Positions 19,752 to 28,048 of a DNA stretch of 64,000 bases are shown in pieces. The stretch spans positions 1,674,001 through 1,738,000 of the forward strand of contig NZ_CP031447.1 in NCBI RefSeq assembly GCF_003391095.1, in the 5' to 3' direction. The translations under genes were made by a program, and so were the position numbers. The stretch comes from Austwickia chelonae. Its GTDB lineage: Bacteria > Actinomycetota > Actinomycetes > Actinomycetales > Dermatophilaceae. Numbering within the stretch: the first letter of the stretch is position 1; the number at the start of each line of letters is the position of its first letter. Below the pieces are notes generated by a model. That model made no database searches. It was not told where the DNA came from and saw only the letters and a list, made by a program, of their open reading frames with translations.

Positions 19752-19801
19752 GAAGAGTTGGTGTCCCACCGCTGTGGAAACGTGGTGGGACACTTCTTCT
19801 G
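19752..19801. terminator. Bidirectional terminator after hemQ
   Basis: Inverted repeat gtgtcccacc (19761-19770) and ggtgggacac (19784-19793), extended by agaag/cttct arms, between hemQ and the convergent small gene. Confidence 0.75.
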
Positions 19802-19838
19802 GATGCTCGGCTGAGGGGGAAGCACGGCGATCGGCTGA

Positions 19839-20120
19839 TCAGTACTGGCGGGCCATCAACCTGAGTGCGTCGGCGGCAACGTTTTTGCCGTCGTGGAAGC
19901 CCATGTTCCAGGGGGCTCCGCCGAAGAGGTGTTCTTCTGGGGAGGGGCTGATCCGTTCGGCTGCAGTGTGCAGGATTTCGCGGCGGATCTCGTCGGCTTC
20001 GGCCTGAAAAAGGTTGAGACAACTGTCGGCGATCCTGCAGGCTTCGTCATAAGCGATGCGAGGCTCTCCTTCGTCATCAGCCCCGGAAAGCATCGCCACC
20101 AGCAGGTCTCGCGTGATCAT
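19839..20120 (-). CDS. Small conserved-looking hypothetical protein
   Basis: A 93-residue soluble protein that I do not recognise. It starts MITRDLLVAMLSGADDEGEP, is predicted helical and acidic, has one Cys (about residue 34, in IADSCLNLFQAE), and ends with NVAADALRLMARQY. No signal peptide or membrane helix is seen. GAGAGGA lies about nine bases before the ATG, and a strong hairpin follows the stop, so the gene looks real. It stands between hemQ and msrB on the minus strand; no function can be inferred. Confidence 0.6.
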   Translation of the reverse strand: MITRDLLVAMLSGADDEGEPRIAYDEACRIADSCLNLFQAEADEIRREILHTAAERISPSPEEHLFGGAPWNMGFHDGKNVAADALRLMARQY

Positions 20121-20191
20121 GGCTATCGTCCTCTCTGCTTGCAGCGACCACTGGCCTGGCTGCGCTTCCCCGTCTCGTGGGGCTTATCGGC

Positions 20192-20218
20192 AGCCATCCT
20201 CACCTTGTGAGGATGGCT
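20192..20218 (-). terminator. Hairpin downstream of msrB
   Basis: A 12-bp perfect stem, agccatcctcac pairing with gtgaggatggct around a three-base loop, about 48 bases past the msrB stop. Confidence 0.65.
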
Positions 20219-20265
20219 CGGAGAGGGAGGTCCGGTCCTGTCCGAATCGTGAAAATATCTGATGT

Positions 20266-20685
20266 TCAGTCCTGGTCGCTCTTGTTGAACTGGAGGCTGA
20301 TCGAATTGACGCAGTATCGACGGTCGGTCGGGGTGCCATAGCCTTCGCCGACAAAGACATGGCCGAGATGGGAGCCGCATGATGCGCATCTGACCTCGGT
20401 GCGGGTCATGCCGTGGCTGATGTCCTCGAGGTATTCCACCGAGTTTCCATCGGATGGCGCATAGAAGGATGGCCACCCGCAGTGGCTGGAGAACTTGGTC
20501 GTACTCGTGAAGAGTTCAGCGCCACAGCCTTTGCAGTGGTAGGCGCCGTTCTCGGTGTTGTCGGTGTACTCACCGGTGCCCGGAGGCTCGGTGCCACCTC
20601 GACGCAGGACCTGGAACTCCTGCGGGGACAGGATGCGTGCCCACTCGTCCTCGCTGTGCCGCACGGGATAGTCGTACTCACTCAT
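20266..20685 (-). CDS. msrB: Peptide-methionine (R)-S-oxide reductase
   Basis: Reduces methionine-R-sulfoxide in proteins after oxidative damage. The 139-residue sequence has both zinc-binding pairs, YHCKGCGAELF and VRCASCGSHLGHVF, the substrate motif SHCGWPSFYAP, and the catalytic Cys in RRYCVNSISLQF. The ATG at 20685 is preceded by GGAAGGCTCCCCG with AAGG as ribosome site. It is a single-gene unit flanked by hairpins. Confidence 0.97.
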   Translation of the reverse strand: MSEYDYPVRHSEDEWARILSPQEFQVLRRGGTEPPGTGEYTDNTENGAYHCKGCGAELFTSTTKFSSHCGWPSFYAPSDGNSVEYLEDISHGMTRTEVRCASCGSHLGHVFVGEGYGTPTDRRYCVNSISLQFNKSDQD

Positions 20686-20754
20686 CGGGGAGCCTTCCGT
20701 GATCGACGTCTGCGGGCAGTGGCGGTACCGCAGATCACACACCGTGCCTAACAC

Positions 20755-20793
20755 CGTGGTGGCGTTCTTCCTTCCCAGAAGGACGCCACCACG
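20755..20793 (-). terminator. Terminator after the secreted nuclease gene
   Basis: cgtggtggcgttctt pairs with agaaggacgccaccacg (one G-T and a small offset) around a short cytosine-rich loop, 22 bases beyond the nuclease stop. Confidence 0.75.
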
Positions 20794-20814
20794 ATGTTCA
20801 ATGGTTCAGATCCG

Positions 20815-23256
20815 TCACCAGCCGCGTGTGTTCAGCCGCACGACCTGCGGGTCGTGGTCGCTGTCCTGATCGGCGAATTCAGAATTGGTATGGACGATGT
20901 CGTAGGCCAATGCCGGTACTTGTCCAGCGGTCTTCTGCAGGCCACGACTCACCAGGATCTGGTCGAGGATCTGGCTGTTCCCTTGGAAGATGTAGCTGTA
21001 CCTGTCGTTGACGGGCAGGGTCTTCGTCAGGGAGAGGAGGGCTCCCTCACCTTGGCCTTCGAGGATTCGAGCGGTCTGGCTGTACTCGAAGTCGTTCATG
21101 TCTCCCAGGACCACGACTCGCGCATCCGGACGCCCGGAGACCAGTTTGTCCACGAAGCCACGGACCAGGCGGGCCTGGGCATGACGTGAGCTTTCGCTCC
21201 GGCGCTGAGGCTGCTGGACCCGGCCGAACTGGGGGTCGTCGCCTCCTTTACTGCCGAAGTGGTTGGCGATCACGATCAGCGACTTGTCCTTGATCCGGAA
21301 TTCCGCGGCCAGCGGTTTGCGGGAACGGCTCCAGGCCTTGTCAGCGGGGGCGATCCGTCCAGGGTTGTGGGTGAGGTGAGGTTGTCCGTCCTCGCCGGAG
21401 ACGATTCCGACAGAGGTGACGGCGTCCCCGGCTTGACCGGGAGCAGGGGCCAGCCCTCGATCGGCGCGGTAGAAGAAGACCTGCCGGATGTTCCCGCCGG
21501 GCTTGCCCCCGTCGACGTTGTTCTGCGGGTCGATCCACAGCCCGCGGTATTCGGGTCCGCCTTGGGCCTTGACCGCATCCGCCAAGCGTTGCACCGTCCT
21601 GGTGGAGGTGACCGTGCCGTCATCGGCCGGGCCTGAGTCGTCCTGGATTTCTTCCAAGGCGACGACGTCGGGACTGTGCAGGTTGGCGACGATCTGGGCG
21701 GCAAGCCGGTCGAACTTCTCCTGAGGAGAGGACATGGAGAGGTTCTCGACGTTGAAGGTGGAGACAGCGACCTCGTCGGGCGAGGCCGGTGTGGTGCTTT
21801 CCCGCTGGAGCCCGCCGCTGCGAACCTCGGGCTGACCGGTCAGCAGGATCTTCGGGACGCCGAAGTCGTAGTCCATGACGCCGGTGACCTCGCCGGGCAG
21901 GGTGTCGTTCACATTCGCCTTGGGCATCGAGTTCGAGGGCAGCAGAGACCCCTTCAGATGGACCCGGGCACTATTGGGCTTGTCGTACCCGGAGTAGACG
22001 ACTCCTCCTCGTGCGCTGTCGACCTGCCCTTTGGCCTGCCCCGGAACGACCACCATCTCCCCGTAGGACGTCGTGGCACCGACCACGCGAGCGTCCCGCA
22101 CGGTGACTCTCATCCCCTCGAGGGATTCGTAGAAGTCGAGGGCATTGCTCTGCGGGCGCAGCGGAGGGTTGGCCTTGTCGAGATCTCCGACATTCCCGCT
22201 GTAGACACTCTGAGCCGGGGCAATCCGGTCGACACCGATGACGACCGGTGGAGGAAGCTCATTGCCGGAGGACAGGGTTCGAACGGTTGAGGCGGCGAGC
22301 TGGGTGGTACTCAGATTCCTCGGGGCATTCTTCGGCCGGAATTCGTTGACCTTCCCGGTGACTTCCACCGCATCACCGACCTTCACCCCGGGGGCCTGGT
22401 GGGTGAAGACGTAGATGCCATCGCTCGCGGCAGGGTTATTGGCGGAACGCGCCGACTGCATCCAGAAACCCCGCTTGTTCAGGGCGGTCACGATGCCCGG
22501 AACATTGGCGACTCCCTTTCCCGCATAAGGGGAGACGTGGGTGCCACCTTGGATCTGGGCGATGCTCAGTGCGGTCTTGCCCGGTTGCGAGGGTGCCGGG
22601 TTGGTCGGCTTGCCAGGTGTGGGAGAGACCGGAGGGCGAGGGACTGGCGTGGCCCGGCAGGAGACGCTGGGCGCAGAGCTGTTCAGGGGGGAGGGAACGG
22701 TGCGGTGGAAGTCGACGGCGTTGTCGTCGGTGTCCGTGCAGACATGACGACGGGACACCGAGGTCGCATTGGTGGTCGTCGGCGCCGGGCGACCTTCGGC
22801 ACCTTGGGTTTTAGCGCCCCACCCCAGCAGATCGACGATCTGTCCGTGGGGGTCGACGACCGCGATCCGTCCACCGGTCGCAGAGATGGCGATCCTGCCG
22901 ACAGCATCCGGCGTGGGCAATGGGCGACCGTTGTCATCGGTACGTCCGGCAGCCTGCTGGACCAGGAAATGTCGCCCAGGTGCGATCTGCCCGGACAGCT
23001 GTGTCAGCGCCGGACGATCACCGGTGGCGGACCAGTACTGCAGGCTCCAACCGTGGAGGTCGACGGGTTGTGCCCCACGGTTGAAGAGTTCGACGAAATC
23101 GTGGGTGTGGGTGGATCCGGTGTTTCCGCCGCCGCCGTAGGCCTCGGAGATGACGAGGGTGCGGCTGGCGGCGGACGCGCTGGCAGGCAGCATGACGAGG
23201 GGGCTCATCGCGAGGGGAAGCGTGAGTGCGAGCAGCTTGACTGAGTAGCGTTGCAT
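20815..23256 (-). CDS. Secreted endonuclease/exonuclease/phosphatase-family nuclease with lamin-tail domain
   Basis: An 813-residue exported nuclease of the ExeM/NucH type. A Sec signal peptide is clear (MQRYSVKLLALTLPLAM, cleavage near ASASAASR). A lamin-tail domain follows at about residues 32-150 (VISEAYGGGGNTGSTHTHDF), then a Pro-rich linker, an OB-like region, and the EEP catalytic domain from about residue 500: STFNVENLS, DVVALEEIQDDSG, VIANHFGSKGGDDPQFG, VVLGDMNDFEYS and the terminal SDHDPQVVRL. These hold the metal and catalytic residues. No sortase or membrane anchor is seen, so it is probably released and degrades extracellular DNA. ATG 23256 is chosen at the signal peptide. Confidence 0.92.
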   Translation of the reverse strand: MQRYSVKLLALTLPLAMSPLVMLPASASAASRTLVISEAYGGGGNTGSTHTHDFVELFNRGAQPVDLHGWSLQYWSATGDRPALTQLSGQIAPGRHFLVQQAAGRTDDNGRPLPTPDAVGRIAISATGGRIAVVDPHGQIVDLLGWGAKTQGAEGRPAPTTTNATSVSRRHVCTDTDDNAVDFHRTVPSPLNSSAPSVSCRATPVPRPPVSPTPGKPTNPAPSQPGKTALSIAQIQGGTHVSPYAGKGVANVPGIVTALNKRGFWMQSARSANNPAASDGIYVFTHQAPGVKVGDAVEVTGKVNEFRPKNAPRNLSTTQLAASTVRTLSSGNELPPPVVIGVDRIAPAQSVYSGNVGDLDKANPPLRPQSNALDFYESLEGMRVTVRDARVVGATTSYGEMVVVPGQAKGQVDSARGGVVYSGYDKPNSARVHLKGSLLPSNSMPKANVNDTLPGEVTGVMDYDFGVPKILLTGQPEVRSGGLQRESTTPASPDEVAVSTFNVENLSMSSPQEKFDRLAAQIVANLHSPDVVALEEIQDDSGPADDGTVTSTRTVQRLADAVKAQGGPEYRGLWIDPQNNVDGGKPGGNIRQVFFYRADRGLAPAPGQAGDAVTSVGIVSGEDGQPHLTHNPGRIAPADKAWSRSRKPLAAEFRIKDKSLIVIANHFGSKGGDDPQFGRVQQPQRRSESSRHAQARLVRGFVDKLVSGRPDARVVVLGDMNDFEYSQTARILEGQGEGALLSLTKTLPVNDRYSYIFQGNSQILDQILVSRGLQKTAGQVPALAYDIVHTNSEFADQDSDHDPQVVRLNTRGW

Positions 23257-23464
23257 TGCTTCGACTTTCAGACGAAAAGTTGAGCGGTGAACCGAAGGTA
23301 TATGCCGTGAACTGCTGCGGGGGAGATGTTGCTCAAAACCTGCGACCAACTTCTGGTGACTGGTCCGTTTCGAGAAATAACTGCCCGTCGCCCCGAGGTG
23401 GAGACCTAGAGCGGACAACAGGATCCGATGTATGCACCACAGAGCTCTTTGGCAGGATGGGAGG

Positions 23465-24661
23465 GTGCAATCACCTGTTCAACACAAGCATCTTGCGGTC
23501 TACGCAGCCGGCGTCATGACCGGCGTCGGAGCCGTCGCCATGGGAGTCGTCGCGGTGGCCTCCTACGCACTGCGTCTCATGCTCACCCCGGACAGGGACA
23601 GACCCGACAACATCGAGATCCTCGCCGTCGAAGACGACGAGGTCACCTTGCGGGCCAATGTCGACACCGTGGTCCCCGGCCGGTACGGCCTCTGGCTGGA
23701 CCGTGGACGAGGACACGCCCGGGTCGGAGAAATCATCGAACACCACCAGGAAACCGGCACCGTCCGCCGTGTACTGGAAGGCGTCGACTCAGGAACCCTG
23801 AAGCCGGGACCAGCCCGTTGGAACGGTTACTACCACGGCGGAAACCCTGCCAGCTCTCTCGGACTGCAATACCACGAGGTATGCGTCCAAGGCCCTCTCG
23901 GTCACCTGCCGGCCTGGCACGTCCCACCCGAGGACGGGGCCGAATCGAGTGACAAATGGGCAGTCCTCGTCCACGGCCGTAGCGCCTTCCGCACCGAATG
24001 CCTCCGCGCGGTGCCCGCCTTACGACGACTGGGATGGAACTGCCTGATCGTCGGCTATCGCAATGACGACGACGCCCCGGCGAGCCGAGACCGCCTGTAC
24101 GCCTTGGGTTTGTCCGAGTGGGCCGATGTGGACGCAGCCCTCGAATACGCCCGCGGGCGGGGAGCACGACGGATCTGCCTAGCCGGATGGTCCATGGGGG
24201 GCGCGATCGTCTTCCAGACCTTGGCCCGCTCCTCCCGGGCGAACCTGGTCACCGACGTGATCCTCGACGGGCCCGTCGTCGACTGGCGCGACGTGATCTC
24301 CCACCATTCCCGGCTGGGTGGGCTGCCCGAAGCCGTGGCCCGCTCCGCGCCACATGTCTTGCGTTCCCGCGGCGCGAAACAGTTGATCGGTATCTCCCGC
24401 CCGCTGGACATCGCTGAAGCAGACTGGTCATCCCGCGCCGACGAACTCACTCACCGGATCCTGCTGATCCATTCGGTGGAGGACGACTTCGTCCCGATCG
24501 GCCCTTCCCGCGCGCTCGCGGAGGCCCGGCCGGACCTGGTGACCTTCGTGGAATGGCCTACGGCCCGGCACACCAAGGAGTGGAACACCGACCCGGAGCG
24601 GTGGGAGCAGGTCGTCGAGGACTTCCTGGCCGAGGGTGAAGAGAGCCCCCGCTGTCCGTGA
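23465..24661 (+). CDS. Membrane-anchored alpha/beta hydrolase
   Basis: About 398 residues. One N-terminal transmembrane helix (VYAAGVMTGVGAVAMGVVAV, about residues 12-35) is followed by an unassigned region of about 110 residues and an alpha/beta-hydrolase domain with the oxyanion segment VLVHGRSAFRTE, the nucleophile elbow GWSMGG, the acid in HSVEDDFVP and the His in TARHTKEW. The domain probably faces outside or lies at the membrane; the substrate is unknown. GTG 23465 follows GGATGGGAG; upstream in-frame starts (23432) are possible but would add residues not seen in the hydrophobic start pattern. Confidence 0.85.
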   Translation: MQSPVQHKHLAVYAAGVMTGVGAVAMGVVAVASYALRLMLTPDRDRPDNIEILAVEDDEVTLRANVDTVVPGRYGLWLDRGRGHARVGEIIEHHQETGTVRRVLEGVDSGTLKPGPARWNGYYHGGNPASSLGLQYHEVCVQGPLGHLPAWHVPPEDGAESSDKWAVLVHGRSAFRTECLRAVPALRRLGWNCLIVGYRNDDDAPASRDRLYALGLSEWADVDAALEYARGRGARRICLAGWSMGGAIVFQTLARSSRANLVTDVILDGPVVDWRDVISHHSRLGGLPEAVARSAPHVLRSRGAKQLIGISRPLDIAEADWSSRADELTHRILLIHSVEDDFVPIGPSRALAEARPDLVTFVEWPTARHTKEWNTDPERWEQVVEDFLAEGEESPRCP

Positions 24662-24710
24662 GTCGTGGATGGAGCTGACGACCCGGCGGAGGTCGGGGAC
24701 GTGATGCCGA

Positions 24711-24741
24711 GGGGCCCGGGAAGCAGAACTTCCCGGGCCCC
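24711..24741. terminator. Bidirectional terminator between hydrolase and glgX
   Basis: A perfect 13-bp GC-rich stem, ggggcccgggaag with cttcccgggcccc, five-base loop, between convergent genes. Confidence 0.9.
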
Positions 24742-24761
24742 TCAAGGTTGTTCCAGAACAC

Positions 24762-26999
24762 TCAGTCCTGGTTGTCCACCCGCGTGGGTGCCGGGGCCTC
24801 AGGTGCTCCGGGAAGCGATGACGAGGTGGCATTGGCGGTAGCTAGCTCTTCGATGTCATCCGGCTCTTCGGGCATCGGAACGCTGTGCAGCACGAGGACC
24901 GACCGGCCAGCGACCGGCACGGAGTCACCGGGGGAGAGCAAAGCAGCATTGGGGTCGGGGAGCCCGGTGGCCAAGGCTGTATTGATCGCGACCTGCCACC
25001 GTAGGTCAGCGTGTTCCAACGGGTCTGGGATGGTGAACTCGACGGCTTCGCTGTGTGCGTTGAACATGAGGATGAAGTCGTCGTCGAGGACTCGCCGGCC
25101 GAGCGCGTCGGGAGCCTGGATGCCGTCTCCGTTCAGGAAGACGCCCAAGGTGCGGGCGTAACCGGTCTGCCAGTCCTCCTCCCGCATCTCCTCGCCGTTG
25201 ACTCCCATCCAGACGATGTCTCTCAGTTCTGATTCGCCGCCGTGGTCGGCATTGCCCCGGAAGAAACGACGACGACGGAAAACCGGATGGTCTTGACGGA
25301 GTTGGATCAATGATCGGGTGAACTGCAGAAGGCTCTCTTGTTCGCGGGAGAGCTCCCAGTCGATCCAGGACAGTTCGTTGTCCTGGCAGTAGACATTGTT
25401 GTTACCTTGCTGGGTGCGGCCGAGCTCGTCACCATGTGCCAGCATCGGCACACCCTGGCTGAGTAGCAAGGTGGTCAGCATATTGCGTACCTGTTGACGC
25501 CGTAGCGCCAGGATGTCGGCGTTCTCGGTGTCGCCTTCTTCGCCACAGTTCCAGGAACGGTTATGGTTTTCGCCGTCGGCGCCGCCCTCTCCGTTGGCCT
25601 CATTGTGTTTTTCGTTGTAGGAGACGAGATCACGCAGGGTGAATCCGTCATGGGCGACGACGAAGTTCACGGAGGCGATGGGAAAACGACCTGAATGTGC
25701 GTAGAGGTCGCTGCTGCCGGTGAGCCGCGAGGCGAACTCCGAAAGGGCTGCGGCTTCTCCTCGCCAGTAGTCGCGCACGGTGTCACGGTATTTTCCGTTC
25801 CATTCTGTCCACAATGGAGGAAAATTGCCGACCTGGTATCCGCCGTCGCCGAGATCCCAGGGTTCGGCGATGAGCTTCACCTGGCTGATGATCGGATCCT
25901 GTTGGATGAGATCGAAGAAGGCAGAGAGCTTGTCGACCTCGTGGAACTGCCGCGCCAGGGTGGCGGCCAGGTCGAAACGGAAGCCGTCGACATGCATTTC
26001 TGTCACCCAGTAGCGCAGCGAATCCATGATCAGCTGCAGGACGTGGGGGTGCCTCATGAGAAGGCTGTTCCCTGTTCCTGTGGTGTCGTAGTAGTGCTCT
26101 TTGTTGTCGTCGACCAGGCGGTAGTACGCGGAGTTGTCGATACCGCGGAAACAGATGGTCGGCCCGAATTCGTTGCCTTCTGCCGTGTGGTTGTAGACCA
26201 CGTCGAGAATGACTTCGATATCAGCCTCGTGCAGGGCTTTCACCATCGATTTGAACTCGGTGACCTGTTGGCCGAGTGTGCCGGTCGCCGAGTATTCGTT
26301 GTGGGGGGCGAGGAACCCGATGGTGTTGTATCCCCAGTAGTTGCGCAGGCCTTTTTCCTGCAGATGGGTGTCCTGGACGAATTGGTGCACCGGGAGCAGC
26401 TCGATGGCGGTGACACCGAGGTCTTGCAGATACCCGATGACTGCCGGATGGGCGATCGCGGCATAGGTGCCGCGGATGTCCTCGGGGACCTCCGGGTGGG
26501 TCATCGTCAACCCTTTGACGTGGGCTTCGTAGAGCACCGTCTCGTGGTATTCGTGCCGTGGCGGACGGTCATGACCCCAGTCGAAGAAGGGATTGATGAC
26601 CACGGACAACATGGTGTGCCCGAGGGAATCTGTGTCGTTGAAAGTCTCCGGGGAGCCGAACTTGTAGGAGAAGAGCGACTCGTCACCGCTGCCGGACCCG
26701 TGGACGGCCTTGGCGTAGGGGTCGAGCAGAAGCTTGCTCGGATTGCACCGGTGCCCCTTCTCCGGCTCGTAGGGGCCGTGGACGCGGTATCCGTAGCGTT
26801 GGCCGGGCTGCAGGTTGGGCACGTATCCATGCCAGACATACCCGTCGACTTCGGTGAGCTCCAGCCGCTCTTCTGTCCCAGAACCGTCGATCAGGCAGAG
26901 CTCGACCTTGTCGGCGACCTCGGAGAAGAGAGCGAAGTTGACGCCGGAGCCGTCGTAGGTGGCTCCCAGGGGGTATGCCTTGCCGGGCCAGATGTCCAT
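24762..26999 (-). CDS. glgX: Glycogen debranching enzyme GlgX
   Basis: Hydrolyses alpha-1,6 branches left after phosphorylase action on glycogen. The 745-residue protein has an N-terminal carbohydrate-binding region (YPLGATYDGSGVNFALFSE), then the GH13 barrel with DVVYNHTAEGNEFGP, the nucleophile Asp in VDGFRFDLAATLAR, the acid Glu in LIAEPWDLG and VNFVVAHDGFTLRDLVSYN. ATG 26999 is chosen over GTG 27008, with AAGTGGGA as ribosome site. It is a single-gene unit here, converging on the hydrolase. Confidence 0.96.
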   Translation of the reverse strand: MDIWPGKAYPLGATYDGSGVNFALFSEVADKVELCLIDGSGTEERLELTEVDGYVWHGYVPNLQPGQRYGYRVHGPYEPEKGHRCNPSKLLLDPYAKAVHGSGSGDESLFSYKFGSPETFNDTDSLGHTMLSVVINPFFDWGHDRPPRHEYHETVLYEAHVKGLTMTHPEVPEDIRGTYAAIAHPAVIGYLQDLGVTAIELLPVHQFVQDTHLQEKGLRNYWGYNTIGFLAPHNEYSATGTLGQQVTEFKSMVKALHEADIEVILDVVYNHTAEGNEFGPTICFRGIDNSAYYRLVDDNKEHYYDTTGTGNSLLMRHPHVLQLIMDSLRYWVTEMHVDGFRFDLAATLARQFHEVDKLSAFFDLIQQDPIISQVKLIAEPWDLGDGGYQVGNFPPLWTEWNGKYRDTVRDYWRGEAAALSEFASRLTGSSDLYAHSGRFPIASVNFVVAHDGFTLRDLVSYNEKHNEANGEGGADGENHNRSWNCGEEGDTENADILALRRQQVRNMLTTLLLSQGVPMLAHGDELGRTQQGNNNVYCQDNELSWIDWELSREQESLLQFTRSLIQLRQDHPVFRRRRFFRGNADHGGESELRDIVWMGVNGEEMREEDWQTGYARTLGVFLNGDGIQAPDALGRRVLDDDFILMFNAHSEAVEFTIPDPLEHADLRWQVAINTALATGLPDPNAALLSPGDSVPVAGRSVLVLHSVPMPEEPDDIEELATANATSSSLPGAPEAPAPTRVDNQD

Positions 27000-27451
27000 G
27001 TGTCCCACTTCGTCGATCCTGCCGGCCGGAGTGCCCGTCCGGTGCCGCGCGTAGACGAAGCCACGCGAGCGGCAACGATACTCCGCTTTGGGGGTTCGGA
27101 CCTCGCTGTGAATGGGCTTTGTCGCCGGGGTGACATGTGCGGCTGGGCACTGGCTGCTCGCGGGTGCGCAGCGGGGGCAGGAGAAGGGGATGTTCGCTTC
27201 TTGGTCGGGCGGCCCGGGGGTACTTCTCCTTGGGAGACACCAGTGAAGGATCGGAGTGCTTTGAAGTGCTCACGGGCGAACCCAATGCGGGGGCAAAGGC
27301 CGTCCTATCTGTGAATTCCCTTTTTCTGTAAGTGTTTTAGGGGGGTGTCGAGGGTATGGGCGGCGGGGTGGTCTGCGCCGAGTTGGACGAGGTGCACCCA
27401 ATGCGTTAGTGTCATGGGGCACCCGGGGACAGCAAGTCAGCGGGGAAGCAA
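27000..27451. other. Intergenic region between glgX and the tRNA cluster
   Basis: No coding gene is supported in these 452 bases. It contains the glgX promoter region on the minus strand and, near its right end, a promoter for the tRNA cluster (27383-27412). Short reading frames here carry no ribosome sites and run into tRNA genes. Confidence 0.5.
27383..27412 (+). promoter_or_regulatory. Promoter of the tRNA-Gly/Cys/Val cluster
   Basis: TTGGAC at 27383-27388 and TAGTGT at 27407-27412 with an 18-base spacer, about 40 bases before tRNA-Gly. Confidence 0.55.
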
Positions 27452-27524
27452 GCGGACGTGGCTCAGTTGGTAGAGCATCACCTTGCCAAGGTGAGGGTCG
27501 CGGGTTCGAGTCCCGTCGTCCGCT
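27452..27524 (+). tRNA. tRNA-Gly(GCC)
   Basis: A 73-base cloverleaf with acceptor gcggacg/cgtccgc, a standard D-loop, anticodon GCC in ccttGCCaagg, and T-loop ggttcgagtcc. CCA is not encoded. Confidence 0.97.
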
Positions 27525-27566
27525 CGAAGGCCCCAGGCCTTTAAAAGAGGGTATTGGAGCTCTCAC

Positions 27567-27637
27567 GGTGGAGTGGCCGAGAGGCGAGGCAACGGCCTGC
27601 AAAGCCGTGTACACGGGTTCAAATCCCGTCTCCACCT
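27567..27637 (+). tRNA. tRNA-Cys(GCA)
   Basis: A 71-base cloverleaf with acceptor ggtggag/ctccacc, anticodon GCA in gcctGCAaagc, and T-loop ggttcaaatcc. CCA is not encoded. It follows tRNA-Gly by 42 bases, so the two are probably co-transcribed. Confidence 0.97.
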
Positions 27638-27651
27638 CCACTCTTTAACTT

Positions 27652-27728
27652 GGGCGATTGGCGCAGGTGGCTAGCGCGCTTCCTTGACACGGAAGAGGTC
27701 ACAGGTTCAAGTCCTGTATCGCCCACCA
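27652..27728 (+). tRNA. tRNA-Val(GAC), CCA encoded
   Basis: Acceptor gggcgat/atcgccc, anticodon GAC in ccttGACacgg, T-loop ggttcaagtcc, with the CCA tail encoded at 27726-27728. It is the last tRNA before a strong hairpin. Confidence 0.96.
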
Positions 27729-27733
27729 GCAGT

Positions 27734-27779
27734 ACTTCGAGAGGGGCTCGCATCTACGGATGTGAGTCCCTCTCGAAGT
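27734..27779 (+). terminator. Terminator of the tRNA-Gly/Cys/Val cluster
   Basis: Stem acttcgagaggg/ccctctcgaagt extended inward by ctcgcatc/gatgtgag, right after tRNA-Val(GAC). Confidence 0.85.
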
Positions 27780-27827
27780 TCGGATTGCTGTGAGTTTCCT
27801 TCAAGGTCACTCAAACTGACAGTTTGA

Positions 27828-27833
27828 TAGAGT
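27828..27833 (+). promoter_or_regulatory. Putative -10 box of tRNA-Val(CAC)
   Basis: TAGAGT about 30 bases before the tRNA. A 6-bp palindrome, caaact-gac-agtttg (27812-27826), sits just upstream; no convincing -35 box is seen. Confidence 0.4.
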
Positions 27834-27863
27834 CGCTTCTGCGCTCGTCGAAGTGTCGGGTAC

Positions 27864-27937
27864 GGACGTATAGCTCAGTTGGTTAGAGCGTTCGCTTCAC
27901 ACGCGAAAGGTCAGGGGTTCGAGTCCCTTTACGTCCA
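27864..27937 (+). tRNA. tRNA-Val(CAC)
   Basis: A 74-base cloverleaf with acceptor ggacgta/tacgtcc, anticodon CAC in gcttCACacgc and T-loop ggttcgagtcc. A U-tailed hairpin follows at 27962-27986. Confidence 0.97.
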
Positions 27938-27961
27938 CTTCACTAGCAAAGTACGCGACTG

Positions 27962-27986
27962 GCCCCACCTCATGGTGGGGCTTTTT
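27962..27986 (+). terminator. Rho-independent terminator after tRNA-Val(CAC)
   Basis: Stem gccccacc/ggtggggc with tcat loop followed by five T. Confidence 0.92.
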
Positions 27987-28048
27987 CGTTTGCTGTGCCA
28001 AGCACTGGCCCGCGGTTGCGGGGTGGCTTCACCGGTTTCCCGATGTCG

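Noticed and set aside
17717-19825. A 700-codon minus-strand frame over hemE and hemQ
   Set aside because: It lies antisense to two well-supported heme genes and has low-complexity translation with no motif.
27270-27650. Frames across the tRNA-Gly and tRNA-Cys genes
   Set aside because: They are created by tRNA sequence and have no ribosome sites.
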